A DNA stretch of 12,475 nt from Verrucomicrobiota bacterium. GTDB taxonomy: Bacteria > Verrucomicrobiota > Verrucomicrobiia > Opitutales > UBA953. Position 1 is the first letter of the stretch. Each line of letters starts with the position of its first letter. Shown piece by piece: positions 5,942 through 12,475 of this stretch. Below the pieces are notes generated by a model. It was not told the DNA's origin. It made no database searches and saw only the letters and a program-made list of their open reading frames with translations. The stretch is taken from the NCBI GenBank assembly GCA_005798925.1, contig SYID01000241.1, positions 1 to 12,475 on the forward strand, given 5' to 3'. A program made the position numbers and the translations under genes.

Positions 5942-8304
5942 CGCGGGTCGGATTCCAGGCGAGGCAGATGTCCGTCGTCGTCGTCGGGGCGCAGCGGGCC
6001 GGCCTTACGGCGGGCTTCCTCCTCGGCGGCGAGACGGCGGTGGACCGGATCGGCGGACATCGTCGCGGCGGCCTGATACCAGGAGAAGGTCGTGTCGTCG
6101 AAGGATTTCAGGTCGGAGCCGAAGCGGTTGAACGCGTCGAAGAGCGCCTCGGTCGCCTCGTCGTTGCGGCCTTGGGCTCGGAGGCAGCGGGCGAGGAGCA
6201 CCATGCCGATCGCGCTGGGCTCCTCGGCCTCGAAGCGGCGGCACATCTCCTCGGCCTCCTCCCAGCGTCCCTTGCGGGAGTAGAGATTCGCGAGATTGAG
6301 CAAGGCCATCGAGCTGCCGGCCAGGACCGCGTCGAGGAAGCATTTCTCCTGGCGGAAAGCGTCGCCCTTGCGTCCGTAGACGTTGGCCAGATGGACGAGC
6401 GCGCTCTGGCGGTATTCCGGCTGCTGGCGGATGAGGCGTTTGAGCAACGCGGCGGACTTGTCATGCATCCCGACCTTGCTGTGCAGCAAGGCCAGTTCCA
6501 GCATGCGGGCCGGCACCGTCTCCGGCGGGTATTCGCCGGAACGGACCGCGCGCTCGATGCGGAGGATCATCTCCCGGTCCTTGCCCGGGTTCACCACGTT
6601 GTGCAGCGGGGACTCGATCTTGCCGGCGAAGGTCTCGCCGCCTTCGGCGGGCGTCACGCCGAACGTGAAGTGCTGGTTCGCGTCGAGGTCGAAGGACAGC
6701 GTCAGCGGCATCCCGGCGGCGACGGGCTGGGTGATCCCGGTGAAGACCGGGCGGGCCTCCACGCCGGCGCCGGCCCAGAAGCTGATGCGGATGGGGCCGC
6801 CCGGAGCCACGATGCGATGGGTGCCGGAAGGACGGAAGTCGCCCGCGAAAGGCAGCGGCTGGCCGCGGGGGACGATCTCATGCAGGCCGCGGTCGGTCTG
6901 CAGGCTGAGCGAATCGCTGGAGACGGGGGTCAGGAAGCTCCGTCCGTAGAGGTGGAGCAGCAGCGCGTGGTAGGCCGCGCCGCGGGCGACGGCCACCTGC
7001 ATGTCGAGGGCCGAATCGAAGCGATGCACGAGGAATTCTCCGAACGATTCCTTCAGGGCCTGGATCACCAGCGGATTGAGGGAGCTGCCGCCGACCGCGA
7101 GGAGGAAGCCGATCTGGGACGGGCGCAGCTTCGCCCGTTCGAGCGCGTCGGTGATCGGCGCGAAGACCGAGCAGCTCAGCGTGTATTCGTCCTCGTCGGC
7201 CTGCAGGCTTTCGGCGTCGAGGAACGGAGTCATCAGCTCCGCGAAGCGGAGGCCGTCGAGCGCGGGCGACGAAAGCTTCAGCTGGGAGCCGTCGGCGAGG
7301 CGGAGCGTCTGCACGCCCGGGTAGGTCTTGACGGTGTCGGCCAGCAGTTCGGTGAGGTCGCCGCCGTGAGCCTGGCGATGGCAGAGCAGTTCGCAGAGGC
7401 CGACCTTCAGCTGTTCGGCCGTGGCCAGCAGCTGGGGTTCGAGCTGTTCCTTGCGGACCTCGTATTCCCAGTCCTCGGGCGGGATGCGGTTCTGGCGGGC
7501 CAGTTCGGGGATGAGCACCTGATGGACGATGGCACGGTCGATGTCGGCGCCGCCGAGGCGGTGGTAGCGCGACACCGCGCGGGGGCTCACGCTCAGCGTG
7601 CCGTCGGGCAGCCGGCGCAGGGTGAAGATCGCCACGTCGCAGGTGCCGCCGCCGAAGTCGACGATCATCGTCTCCGTCTCGTCGGCGACCCCGTCGAGGA
7701 TCGCCGGGCCTTGGCGGGCGAGGAAGTCGAGGAACGCCGCGAGCGGTTCGTCGAGCAGGTCGCCGTGGCCGAGGCGCAGTCCGGCCAGGTCGGCGGCCAG
7801 CAGCGTGTCTTCGCGTTGGGAGATCTGGAAGGAGGCCGGCACCGTGACCACCGTGCGGGCGACGGGTCCGGGGGTCTGGTCGCGCAGGAAGCGCAGGACC
7901 TGTCCGGAGACCTCGGCGGGGCTGCGGCAGCCGGCCTTGGCCTGCGGGTAGGTGCGCCCGATGCCCATCTCGTTCTTCGCCTCGGCGAGGTAATTGACGA
8001 AAGGCCTGAGCCCCAGTTCGACCGAACGGGAGAGACAGCGGCGGGCGCCTTCGCCGACCAGCTGACGGTCGCTCAGCTGACTGACGACCGAGGGGACCAG
8101 GACCGAAGTGAAATCGCCGCTGAGCGTCGGCTGGGCGACTTCCAGGCAGGTGGCAGGGGCGATGACCTCGGGGGCTTCCGGCGACCAGAGGATCTCGGCG
8201 ACCGTGGAATTGGTCGTGCCGAGGTCGATGCCCAGCACCCGGCAGGCCTTGAGCCGAGGTCGGAGCTTGGCCCCCGGGGGACGAAGGAAAGGGAGGGGGT
8301 TCAT
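5938..8304 (-). CDS. Hsp70 (DnaK-like) family protein with C-terminal TPR-like repeats
   Basis: From the chosen ATG at 8304 the product is 788 aa. The actin/Hsp70 ATPase fold is clear: phosphate-1 LGIDLGTTNST (about 24-34), a VTVPASF strand followed by LLDEPLAAFLDF (matching the DnaK NEPTAAAL element), phosphate-2 IVDFGGGTCDV (about 214-224), RLGGADIDRAI, and adenosine motif LAVGGSSLN (about 402-410). A beta-sandwich substrate-binding-like region follows (about 455-575). Instead of a DnaK alpha-helical lid there are helical TPR-like repeats (about 600-725: LVHLANVYGRKGD, LLNLANLYSRKGRWEEAE, LLARCLRAQGRNDEATEA), then a charged tail. DnaK is about 640 aa. A GTG at 8379 would add 25 residues that do not resemble the family, so I prefer the ATG. 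It is the first gene of an operon with the helicase. No DnaJ, GrpE or CIRCE element is nearby, so this is a specialised rather than housekeeping chaperone. Confidence 0.9.
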   Translation of the reverse strand: MNPLPFLRPPGAKLRPRLKACRVLGIDLGTTNSTVAEILWSPEAPEVIAPATCLEVAQPTLSGDFTSVLVPSVVSQLSDRQLVGEGARRCLSRSVELGLRPFVNYLAEAKNEMGIGRTYPQAKAGCRSPAEVSGQVLRFLRDQTPGPVARTVVTVPASFQISQREDTLLAADLAGLRLGHGDLLDEPLAAFLDFLARQGPAILDGVADETETMIVDFGGGTCDVAIFTLRRLPDGTLSVSPRAVSRYHRLGGADIDRAIVHQVLIPELARQNRIPPEDWEYEVRKEQLEPQLLATAEQLKVGLCELLCHRQAHGGDLTELLADTVKTYPGVQTLRLADGSQLKLSSPALDGLRFAELMTPFLDAESLQADEDEYTLSCSVFAPITDALERAKLRPSQIGFLLAVGGSSLNPLVIQALKESFGEFLVHRFDSALDMQVAVARGAAYHALLLHLYGRSFLTPVSSDSLSLQTDRGLHEIVPRGQPLPFAGDFRPSGTHRIVAPGGPIRISFWAGAGVEARPVFTGITQPVAAGMPLTLSFDLDANQHFTFGVTPAEGGETFAGKIESPLHNVVNPGKDREMILRIERAVRSGEYPPETVPARMLELALLHSKVGMHDKSAALLKRLIRQQPEYRQSALVHLANVYGRKGDAFRQEKCFLDAVLAGSSMALLNLANLYSRKGRWEEAEEMCRRFEAEEPSAIGMVLLARCLRAQGRNDEATEALFDAFNRFGSDLKSFDDTTFSWYQAAATMSADPVHRRLAAEEEARRKAGPLRPDDDDGHLPRLESDPR

Positions 8305-8356
8305 CGTGATTCGCGCGGATGAGGATTCCACGGTCGCCGACAGGGGGGAAGTCTTT

Positions 8357-8366
8357 ATCTTAAGAT
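8357..8366. promoter_or_regulatory. 10-bp palindrome ATCTTAAGAT in the divergent promoter
   Basis: This perfect palindrome sits centrally in the AT-rich core, about 53 bases before the Hsp70 ATG and about 51 bases before the DUF1549 ATG. Its near-equal distance to both starts makes it a candidate operator for a dimeric regulator, or a shared -10 region. Short AT-rich palindromes can occur by chance. Confidence 0.3.
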
Positions 8367-8391
8367 TAGATGAAACCACTTCTCAGCCTCT

Positions 8392-8414
8392 GGGGTTTAA
8401 TCCATAGAAACCCC
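8392..8414 (+). promoter_or_regulatory. Inverted repeat GGGGTTT-N9-AAACCCC abutting the start codon at 8418
   Basis: Perfect 7-bp arms at 8392-8398 and 8408-8414 with a 9-base loop would form a stable hairpin in the leader of the DUF1549 mRNA. The hairpin ends three bases before the ATG, where a ribosome-binding site would lie, and no Shine-Dalgarno sequence is otherwise seen. Translational control or an operator is plausible. The placement matches the inverted repeat before the 675 gene, although the sequence differs. Confidence 0.45.
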
Positions 8415-8417
8415 TCC

Positions 8418-10553
8418 ATGACTCTCTTTTCCCGCTTGGTCCTGGTCAGTTGCTTCGTGTGGGGCTCCGTGGCCGTGGCCGCGGACAAGAAAGCCGCCAA
8501 GAAGGCCGAACCGGTCATCAAGGCCGCCTCGGTCGCGACCCGTCCGGTCGCCGCCATCGCCGATCGCGCCGCCATCTGGCATACCTGGACCGACAAGGAA
8601 GGCCGCAAGGTCGACGCCCAGTTCTGCGGCCTCTCCGGCGAGTTCATCACTATCCAGACGCGCGACGGTCGTACCTACCATTTCAAGACGGACATCCTCG
8701 TGCCGGAGGACGTCGTCTTCGCCAAGCAGTGCCTGGACCGCAGCCGCACGAACAGCTTCAGCCGGGAGATCATCGCCTCGGCCGCCGCGGACGTCGACAA
8801 GCTCGTCGCCGCGGTGCTGACCGCGAACCAGCAGACGCTCAACGCTCCGGCCACGGATGAGGAGTTCCTGCGCCGCATCTACCTCGACGCCGTCGGCCGG
8901 ATCCCGACCGCCAAGGAGGCCGACGCCTTCCTCGCCAGCGCCGCCCCGGACAAGCGCGCCAAGCTCATCGACGAACTCGTGTTCTCGCCGGGCTACTCCA
9001 TGCAGATGTTCAACTGGATGGCCGACCTCTTGCGCGTGAAGGACACCTTCGGCAAGGGCGTCCCGGCCTTCACCTTCGAGGACTGGCTCAAGGCGCGGCT
9101 CGCCGCGAACACCCCTTGGGACAAGATGGTCTTCGAGATGGTCACCGCCGACGGACGGCTCTGCGACAACGGCGCCACCGGCTTCATGCTGTTCGACGCC
9201 GAGATGCCGCTCGACGGCGTCTCGAACCTCATGACCACGTTCCTCGGCACCAACATGGCGTGCGCCCAGTGCCACGACCATCCCTTGGCCGACTGGACCC
9301 AGAAGGATTTCTATCAGATGGCCGCCTTCTTCGGCGCGACCGACGGCAAGGACGAAGGCATCCTGCGCGAGATCAGCCGCGTCGCCAAGGCCGACACCGC
9401 GGTCAACAAGGCGGCGGTCCGCAAGATCGCCGAGATGAACGCCTTCCGCCTCGACGACGGCGGCAAGCAGTCGCTGACGTTGCCCAAGGATTACAAATAC
9501 AAGGACGGCAAGCCGGGCGACTCGGTCGCGCCGGCGCTGATCGCCTGGTCCAAGGCCGACAAATCCCTGCCGGCCTACAATGTCAGCACGAAGAACCCCG
9601 CCCAGCTCCGCGACGAGTTCGCCCGCTGGCTGACCAGCCCGCAGAATCCGCGTTTCGCGACGAACATCGCCAACCGTATCTGGAAGAAGGCCTTCGGCCT
9701 GGGCGTGATCGAGCCCGTCAACGACATCGACGACCTCGCGCAGGCCAGCAGCCCCGAGCTCCTCGCGCATCTGACGTTCGTCATGAAGGCCGCGAAGTTC
9801 GACCTCCGCGAGGTGCAGCGCGTGATCTACAATTCCAAGACCTATCAGGCGTCCGCCAGCCCGACGCCGGACCTCGGCACGGCCAAGTATCTCTTCAACG
9901 GCCCGATCGTCCGTCGTCTGACGGCCGAGCAGGCCTGGGACAGCCTCGTCGTGACCGCGGTAGGCACTTATGCCGACAACGTGCTCCTGCGTCGGGGCGA
10001 CGACATCAAGGTCATGGCCCTGCCGCCGGGCAAGGTGACCATGGCGGAAGTCCGCAACGCCATCGACCGGACCAAGAAGGCCTTCGCGGGTTCCGGCAAG
10101 GCCGGGCCCAAGAAAGCCGCCGGAGGCTCGACCATGGGCCTCGCCAACGGCTACGAAGGAGACAAGCCCGTCAGCCGCTTCTCGCTGCTCCTGGCGCGCG
10201 CCAGCGAGCTGCCGCAGCCCTCGCCGGAGACCCATTTCCTTCGCCTCTGGGGGCAGGGGGACCGTCTGCTCGCCGATTCCGCGACCAATGACGGCAGCGT
10301 CCCGCAGGTGCTCCAGATGATGAACGGCTCGGTCGGCCGCCTGGTCTCCGACAAGCGCGCCGAGGCCGTCATGGCGGCGGAAGCGGCCAAGACGCCGGAA
10401 GCGCAGGTCCGTTCGCTCTACCTTTCGTTCCTTTCCCGCCGGCCGACGCCGACCGAGCTTACCGCCGCGAGCCGCTCGCTCGCCGAAGGACTGGCGGTCA
10501 CCGACCTGGCCTGGGTCCTGGCCAACACCCGCGAATTCCTTTTCATCCGATGA
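8418..10553 (+). CDS. Secreted DUF1549/DUF1553 protein with N-terminal SHD1-like domain
   Basis: The 711-aa product from the ATG at 8418 begins with a textbook Sec signal (MTLFSR, hydrophobic core, SVAVAA). An ATG at 8370 would put 16 polar/mixed residues ahead of it, so it is less likely. Residues about 53-106 (IWHTWTDKEGRKVDAQFCGL, DGRTYHF, LVPED) resemble the SLA1-homology SHD1 domain. Residues about 118-305 are DUF1549 (FLRRIYLDAVGRIPT) and contain CAQCHDHP at 282-289 (bases 9261-9284), a CxxCH heme-c-like motif, with downstream DWTQKDFYQMAAFFG. Residues about 394-700 are DUF1553 (NRIWKKAFGLGVIEP, RRLTAEQAWDSLV, terminal NTREFLFIR). No PSCyt1-type cytochrome domain is present. This family is abundant in Planctomycetota and Verrucomicrobiota and usually sits next to DUF1501 genes. 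Its biochemical function is not established; a periplasmic redox or polysaccharide-related role is inferred. It overlaps the DUF1501 start by ATGA. Confidence 0.92.
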   Translation: MTLFSRLVLVSCFVWGSVAVAADKKAAKKAEPVIKAASVATRPVAAIADRAAIWHTWTDKEGRKVDAQFCGLSGEFITIQTRDGRTYHFKTDILVPEDVVFAKQCLDRSRTNSFSREIIASAAADVDKLVAAVLTANQQTLNAPATDEEFLRRIYLDAVGRIPTAKEADAFLASAAPDKRAKLIDELVFSPGYSMQMFNWMADLLRVKDTFGKGVPAFTFEDWLKARLAANTPWDKMVFEMVTADGRLCDNGATGFMLFDAEMPLDGVSNLMTTFLGTNMACAQCHDHPLADWTQKDFYQMAAFFGATDGKDEGILREISRVAKADTAVNKAAVRKIAEMNAFRLDDGGKQSLTLPKDYKYKDGKPGDSVAPALIAWSKADKSLPAYNVSTKNPAQLRDEFARWLTSPQNPRFATNIANRIWKKAFGLGVIEPVNDIDDLAQASSPELLAHLTFVMKAAKFDLREVQRVIYNSKTYQASASPTPDLGTAKYLFNGPIVRRLTAEQAWDSLVVTAVGTYADNVLLRRGDDIKVMALPPGKVTMAEVRNAIDRTKKAFAGSGKAGPKKAAGGSTMGLANGYEGDKPVSRFSLLLARASELPQPSPETHFLRLWGQGDRLLADSATNDGSVPQVLQMMNGSVGRLVSDKRAEAVMAAEAAKTPEAQVRSLYLSFLSRRPTPTELTAASRSLAEGLAVTDLAWVLANTREFLFIR

Positions 10554-11857
10554 ACCTCCCCATCTCCGCCGACCTGCTCCGCAACCCTGAGGACCGCCGT
10601 CGCTTCCTCGAGAAGTGCGCCAAGGTCGCCTTCGGCCTGAGCGTCCTGCCGGCCTTCGCCCGGCTGGCTTCGGCCGCCGAGCAGAAGGGCGCGGTCAAGG
10701 CGCCGAACGCCGGACTCCCCGGTTTCGGCAAGGCCAAGCACGTGATCTTCCTGCAGCTCAACGGGGGCATGTCGCACATCGACACCTTCGATCCCAAGAC
10801 CGGCCCGGGCAAGGGTCCCGGTGACATCGTCTCCGCCAAGGGCGACATGCAGCTGACGTCCTACCTGCCGGAGACCGCCAAGGTCAGCGACAAGATCACC
10901 GTCATCCGTTCCATGACCGCCAAGGTGGGCGTGCATGCCTCCGCCGCGTACCTCATGCGGACCGGCTTCGAACAGCGCGGCAGCGTGCAGCACCCGACCC
11001 TCGGCGCCTGGGCGCAGCACTTCCTGGGTTCCAGCCATAAGACCTTGCCGTCCTCCGTGGCCGTCAACCGCTCTTCCAACCATGGCAACGGCTGGTTCCC
11101 CGCGGCCTATTCGCCGCTGCCGATCCTCAATCCCGAGGACGGATTGCTGGACACCAAGAGCCCGGTCGGCGAGGACGTCGTGGGCAAGCGCGCCGCCTTG
11201 CTGGCGCAGCTCGACGCCGGCTTCGGCGGCAAGGCCTCCGACGAGAACGTCAAGGCTTACAACGAGTTCTACGAGACCACCTTCCAGCTCATGAAGAGCA
11301 CGGACCTGAAGGCCTTCGACCTGTCCGCCGAGCCGGCCGCCACGCGGGCGCGCTACGGCAAGAGCAAGTTCGGCCAAGGCTGCCTGCTCGCCCGACGCCT
11401 GGTCGAGAACGGCGTACGCTTCGTCGAAGTCGCCCATGGCGGCTGGGACATGCACGCCTCGTTGGACGACCGCCTGGAGGATGTCGGCGGTGATTTCGAC
11501 CGCGTCTTCGCCACGCTCATCCGGGACCTCGACGCCAAGGGCCTCCTTGAATCCACCCTGGTCGTGGTCGCGACCGAGTTCGGCCGCAAGCCGACCTTCG
11601 AAGGCGGCGGCCGTGGTCACCATCCGCTCGTCTTCTCGACCGTCCTCGCGGGCGGCGGGGTCCGTCGCGGTTACGTCCATGGGGCGAGCGACGCCAAGGG
11701 TTATGCGCCGGCCGCGGACGGGGTCTCGCCGGGCAGCCTGCATGCGACGATCGCCCATGCCGCCGGGCTCCCCGTGCAGACCGAGATCATGACGCCCGCC
11801 GGTCGTCCGATGGAGATCGGCAACCGCGCGAAGCCCCAGCTCGGCGTCTTCAGCTGA
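10550..11857 (+). CDS. DUF1501 protein with Tat signal (alkaline phosphatase/sulfatase-like fold)
   Basis: The 435-aa protein starts inside the stop of the DUF1549/DUF1553 gene (ATGA, 10550-10553), so the pair is translationally coupled and probably acts together. The N-terminus carries a twin-arginine motif DRRRFLEKC (15-23), a hydrophobic stretch AFGLSVLPAFARL and an ASAA cleavage region, indicating export after cytoplasmic folding, often a sign of a metal or cofactor. DUF1501 hallmarks are VIFLQLNGGMSHIDTFDPK (65-83), HPTLGAWAQHFLG (148-160), VEVAHGGWDMH (292-302), VVVATEFGRKP (338-348) and GGRGHHP (353-359). The His/Asp-rich motifs fit the metal-binding core of the alkaline phosphatase superfamily to which DUF1501 is related. 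The substrate is unknown. The length is normal for the family. The stop lies three bases from the stop of menH on the opposite strand. Confidence 0.93.
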   Translation: MNLPISADLLRNPEDRRRFLEKCAKVAFGLSVLPAFARLASAAEQKGAVKAPNAGLPGFGKAKHVIFLQLNGGMSHIDTFDPKTGPGKGPGDIVSAKGDMQLTSYLPETAKVSDKITVIRSMTAKVGVHASAAYLMRTGFEQRGSVQHPTLGAWAQHFLGSSHKTLPSSVAVNRSSNHGNGWFPAAYSPLPILNPEDGLLDTKSPVGEDVVGKRAALLAQLDAGFGGKASDENVKAYNEFYETTFQLMKSTDLKAFDLSAEPAATRARYGKSKFGQGCLLARRLVENGVRFVEVAHGGWDMHASLDDRLEDVGGDFDRVFATLIRDLDAKGLLESTLVVVATEFGRKPTFEGGGRGHHPLVFSTVLAGGGVRRGYVHGASDAKGYAPAADGVSPGSLHATIAHAAGLPVQTEIMTPAGRPMEIGNRAKPQLGVFS

Positions 11858-11860
11858 GTT

Positions 11861-12475
11861 TCAGCGCAGGAGCATCGCCACGTCGTCCGGCCTTTCGAGG
11901 TGGACGGCGTGACCGGCTCCTTCGATCACGCTATGTCGGGCCCTGGGGAGGTGGGCTCCCATCTCCCAGGCGAGCCGGGTGAACTTCTCGTCATGCTCGC
12001 CCGTGATCAGGTCGACGGGGCAACGGAGTTCCTTGAGGCGAGGCCAGAGGGAGGGGAGGGTGCCCGTGCCGACGTTGTCGAGGCTGAGTGCCAGGCCTTC
12101 GGGGTCGTTGCGAAGACGCCGTTCCAGGATCGGACGCAGGCGCTCCTCGGGCAGCCGGAGCAGCGGCTGGAAGAAGGTCTGGTTATGCCAATATCTGAAG
12201 AACGCCTCGACTCCGCGGGTGCGGATGAAGTCGGCGAGCGTGGCGTCGCCCAGGCGTCGTTCCTCACGTTCGGCGGGAGTGGCAAGGCCGGGGCTCGCGC
12301 CGATGAGGATGAGGCGTGCGACTCTTTCCGGATGAGCGAGCGCCCAATGGAGGGCGAGACGGCCACCCATGGAGTAGCCGAGCAGCGTGACTTGCGACGA
12401 AGTGGCGGCTTCGGTGATCAGCGCGAGGTGCGCCTCGACGGAATAGTCACGAAGATCACGCTGATGGCGGCGCGA
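11861..12475 (-). CDS. menH: MenH-like 2-succinyl-6-hydroxy-2,4-cyclohexadiene-1-carboxylate synthase, 5' end outside window
   Basis: The frame stays open to the right edge, giving 204 C-terminal residues; about 55-65 N-terminal residues, including the true start, lie outside. MenH eliminates pyruvate from SEPHCHC in menaquinone biosynthesis. The alpha/beta-hydrolase triad is visible: Ser in LLGYSMGGRLAL (codon 12371-12373), Asp in LITGEHDEKF, and His in GAGHAVHLE. MenH-typical stretches follow in order: LILIGASPGLATPAEREERRLGD, LADFI, a GVEAFFRYWHN segment, RLRNDPEGLALSL, and VGTGTLPSLW. They align well with what I recall of Bacillus MenH. A generic alpha/beta hydrolase is possible, but the GTG-x-PSLW and ASPGL signatures argue for MenH. 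No other men gene is visible. It is convergent with DUF1501, with a 3-bp gap and no terminator between them. Confidence 0.87.
   Translation of the reverse strand, partial: SRRHQRDLRDYSVEAHLALITEAATSSQVTLLGYSMGGRLALHWALAHPERVARLILIGASPGLATPAEREERRLGDATLADFIRTRGVEAFFRYWHNQTFFQPLLRLPEERLRPILERRLRNDPEGLALSLDNVGTGTLPSLWPRLKELRCPVDLITGEHDEKFTRLAWEMGAHLPRARHSVIEGAGHAVHLERPDDVAMLLR

Larger units (their letters stand above)
8305..8417. promoter_or_regulatory. Divergent promoter region between the Hsp70-helicase and DUF1549-DUF1501 operons
   Basis: The 113 bases between the two chosen start codons must promote both operons. The core (about 8351-8376) is clearly more AT-rich than its surroundings and carries -10-like hexamers, for example TAAGAT at 8361-8366, which reads similarly on both strands because it sits in a palindrome. 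No consensus -35 stands out and I cannot assign exact start sites. No CIRCE inverted repeat is present. Confidence 0.45.

Noticed and set aside
4721..8304. Hsp70-helicase cassette as a recently inserted mobile island
   Set aside because: No direct repeats, att-like sites, integrase or obvious base-composition change were seen at its borders.
5902..8322. 806-codon open frame on the + strand opposite the Hsp70 gene
   Set aside because: It is the antisense shadow of a GC-rich gene; its translation is Arg/Gly/Ala/Glu-rich with no recognisable domain, whereas the opposite strand has clear Hsp70 motifs.
8305..8379. Longer Hsp70 start at the GTG at 8379
   Set aside because: The extra 25 residues do not resemble Hsp70 N-termini and would place coding sequence over the AT-rich divergent promoter core.
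8370..8417. Upstream ATG at 8370 for the DUF1549/DUF1553 protein
   Set aside because: It would bury a standard signal peptide behind 16 residues; the ATG at 8418 gives a typical Sec signal directly.
8305..8417. CIRCE heat-shock operator upstream of the Hsp70 gene
   Set aside because: No TTAGCACTC-N9-GAGTGCTAA-like repeat is present; the ATCTTAAGAT palindrome is unrelated.
8397..10235. 612-codon open frame on the - strand opposite the DUF1549/DUF1553 gene
   Set aside because: Low-complexity Gly/Arg/Val/Glu-rich translation without family motifs; the + strand encodes a clear family member.
10418..11758. 446-codon open frame on the - strand opposite the DUF1501 gene
   Set aside because: Antisense shadow caused by strong GC at third positions; no signatures.

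Overview
The window is high-GC bacterial DNA that is almost entirely coding: seven protein genes, two of them cut by the window ends, and no RNA genes, transposons, CRISPR arrays or att-like structures that I can see. A secreted DUF1549/DUF1553 protein followed directly by a DUF1501 protein, plus a giant exported propeller/cupredoxin protein, is a combination typical of the PVC group. I read the source as a Verrucomicrobiota-like bacterium, with Planctomycetota as the main alternative. The menH homologue at the right end implies that it makes menaquinone. Recognisable Shine-Dalgarno sequences are weak or absent before most genes.

Layout. (1) 1-552, +: the C-terminal part of an acetylxylan-esterase-like (CE7/AXE1) hydrolase. 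(2) 553-674: a gap holding a four-copy heptamer repeat, three CTTAGG boxes and an inverted repeat ending next to the following start codon. (3) 675-4583, +: a 1302-aa exported multidomain protein (TIM-barrel-like, LamG/ConA-like, DUF6797-like, beta-propeller, C-terminal type-1 copper cupredoxin). (4) 4584-4720: a convergent gap with a GGGGTA triplet repeat. (5) 8304 down to 4721, -: a two-gene operon of an Hsp70-type ATPase with a TPR-like C-terminus and a compact UvrD-like helicase, joined by an ATGA stop/start overlap. (6) 8305-8417: a divergent promoter region with a 10-bp palindrome and another start-proximal inverted repeat. (7) 8418-11857, +: a DUF1549/DUF1553 protein (Sec signal) and a DUF1501 protein (Tat signal), again joined by an ATGA overlap. 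(8) 12475 down to 11861, -: menH, open at its 5' end, whose stop lies 3 bp from the DUF1501 stop.

How the genes fit together. The + strand genes look like an envelope/periplasmic set: carbohydrate de-esterification, a carbohydrate- or redox-linked copper protein, and the PVC-specific DUF1549-DUF1501 pair, whose biochemical role is not established. The - strand Hsp70-helicase cassette is cytoplasmic, has its own divergent promoter region, and looks functionally unrelated to its flanks. It is the best candidate here for an undescribed system: a chaperone-type ATPase translationally coupled to a stripped-down SF1 helicase. Its purpose (stress, nucleoprotein remodelling or defence) cannot be read from sequence alone.
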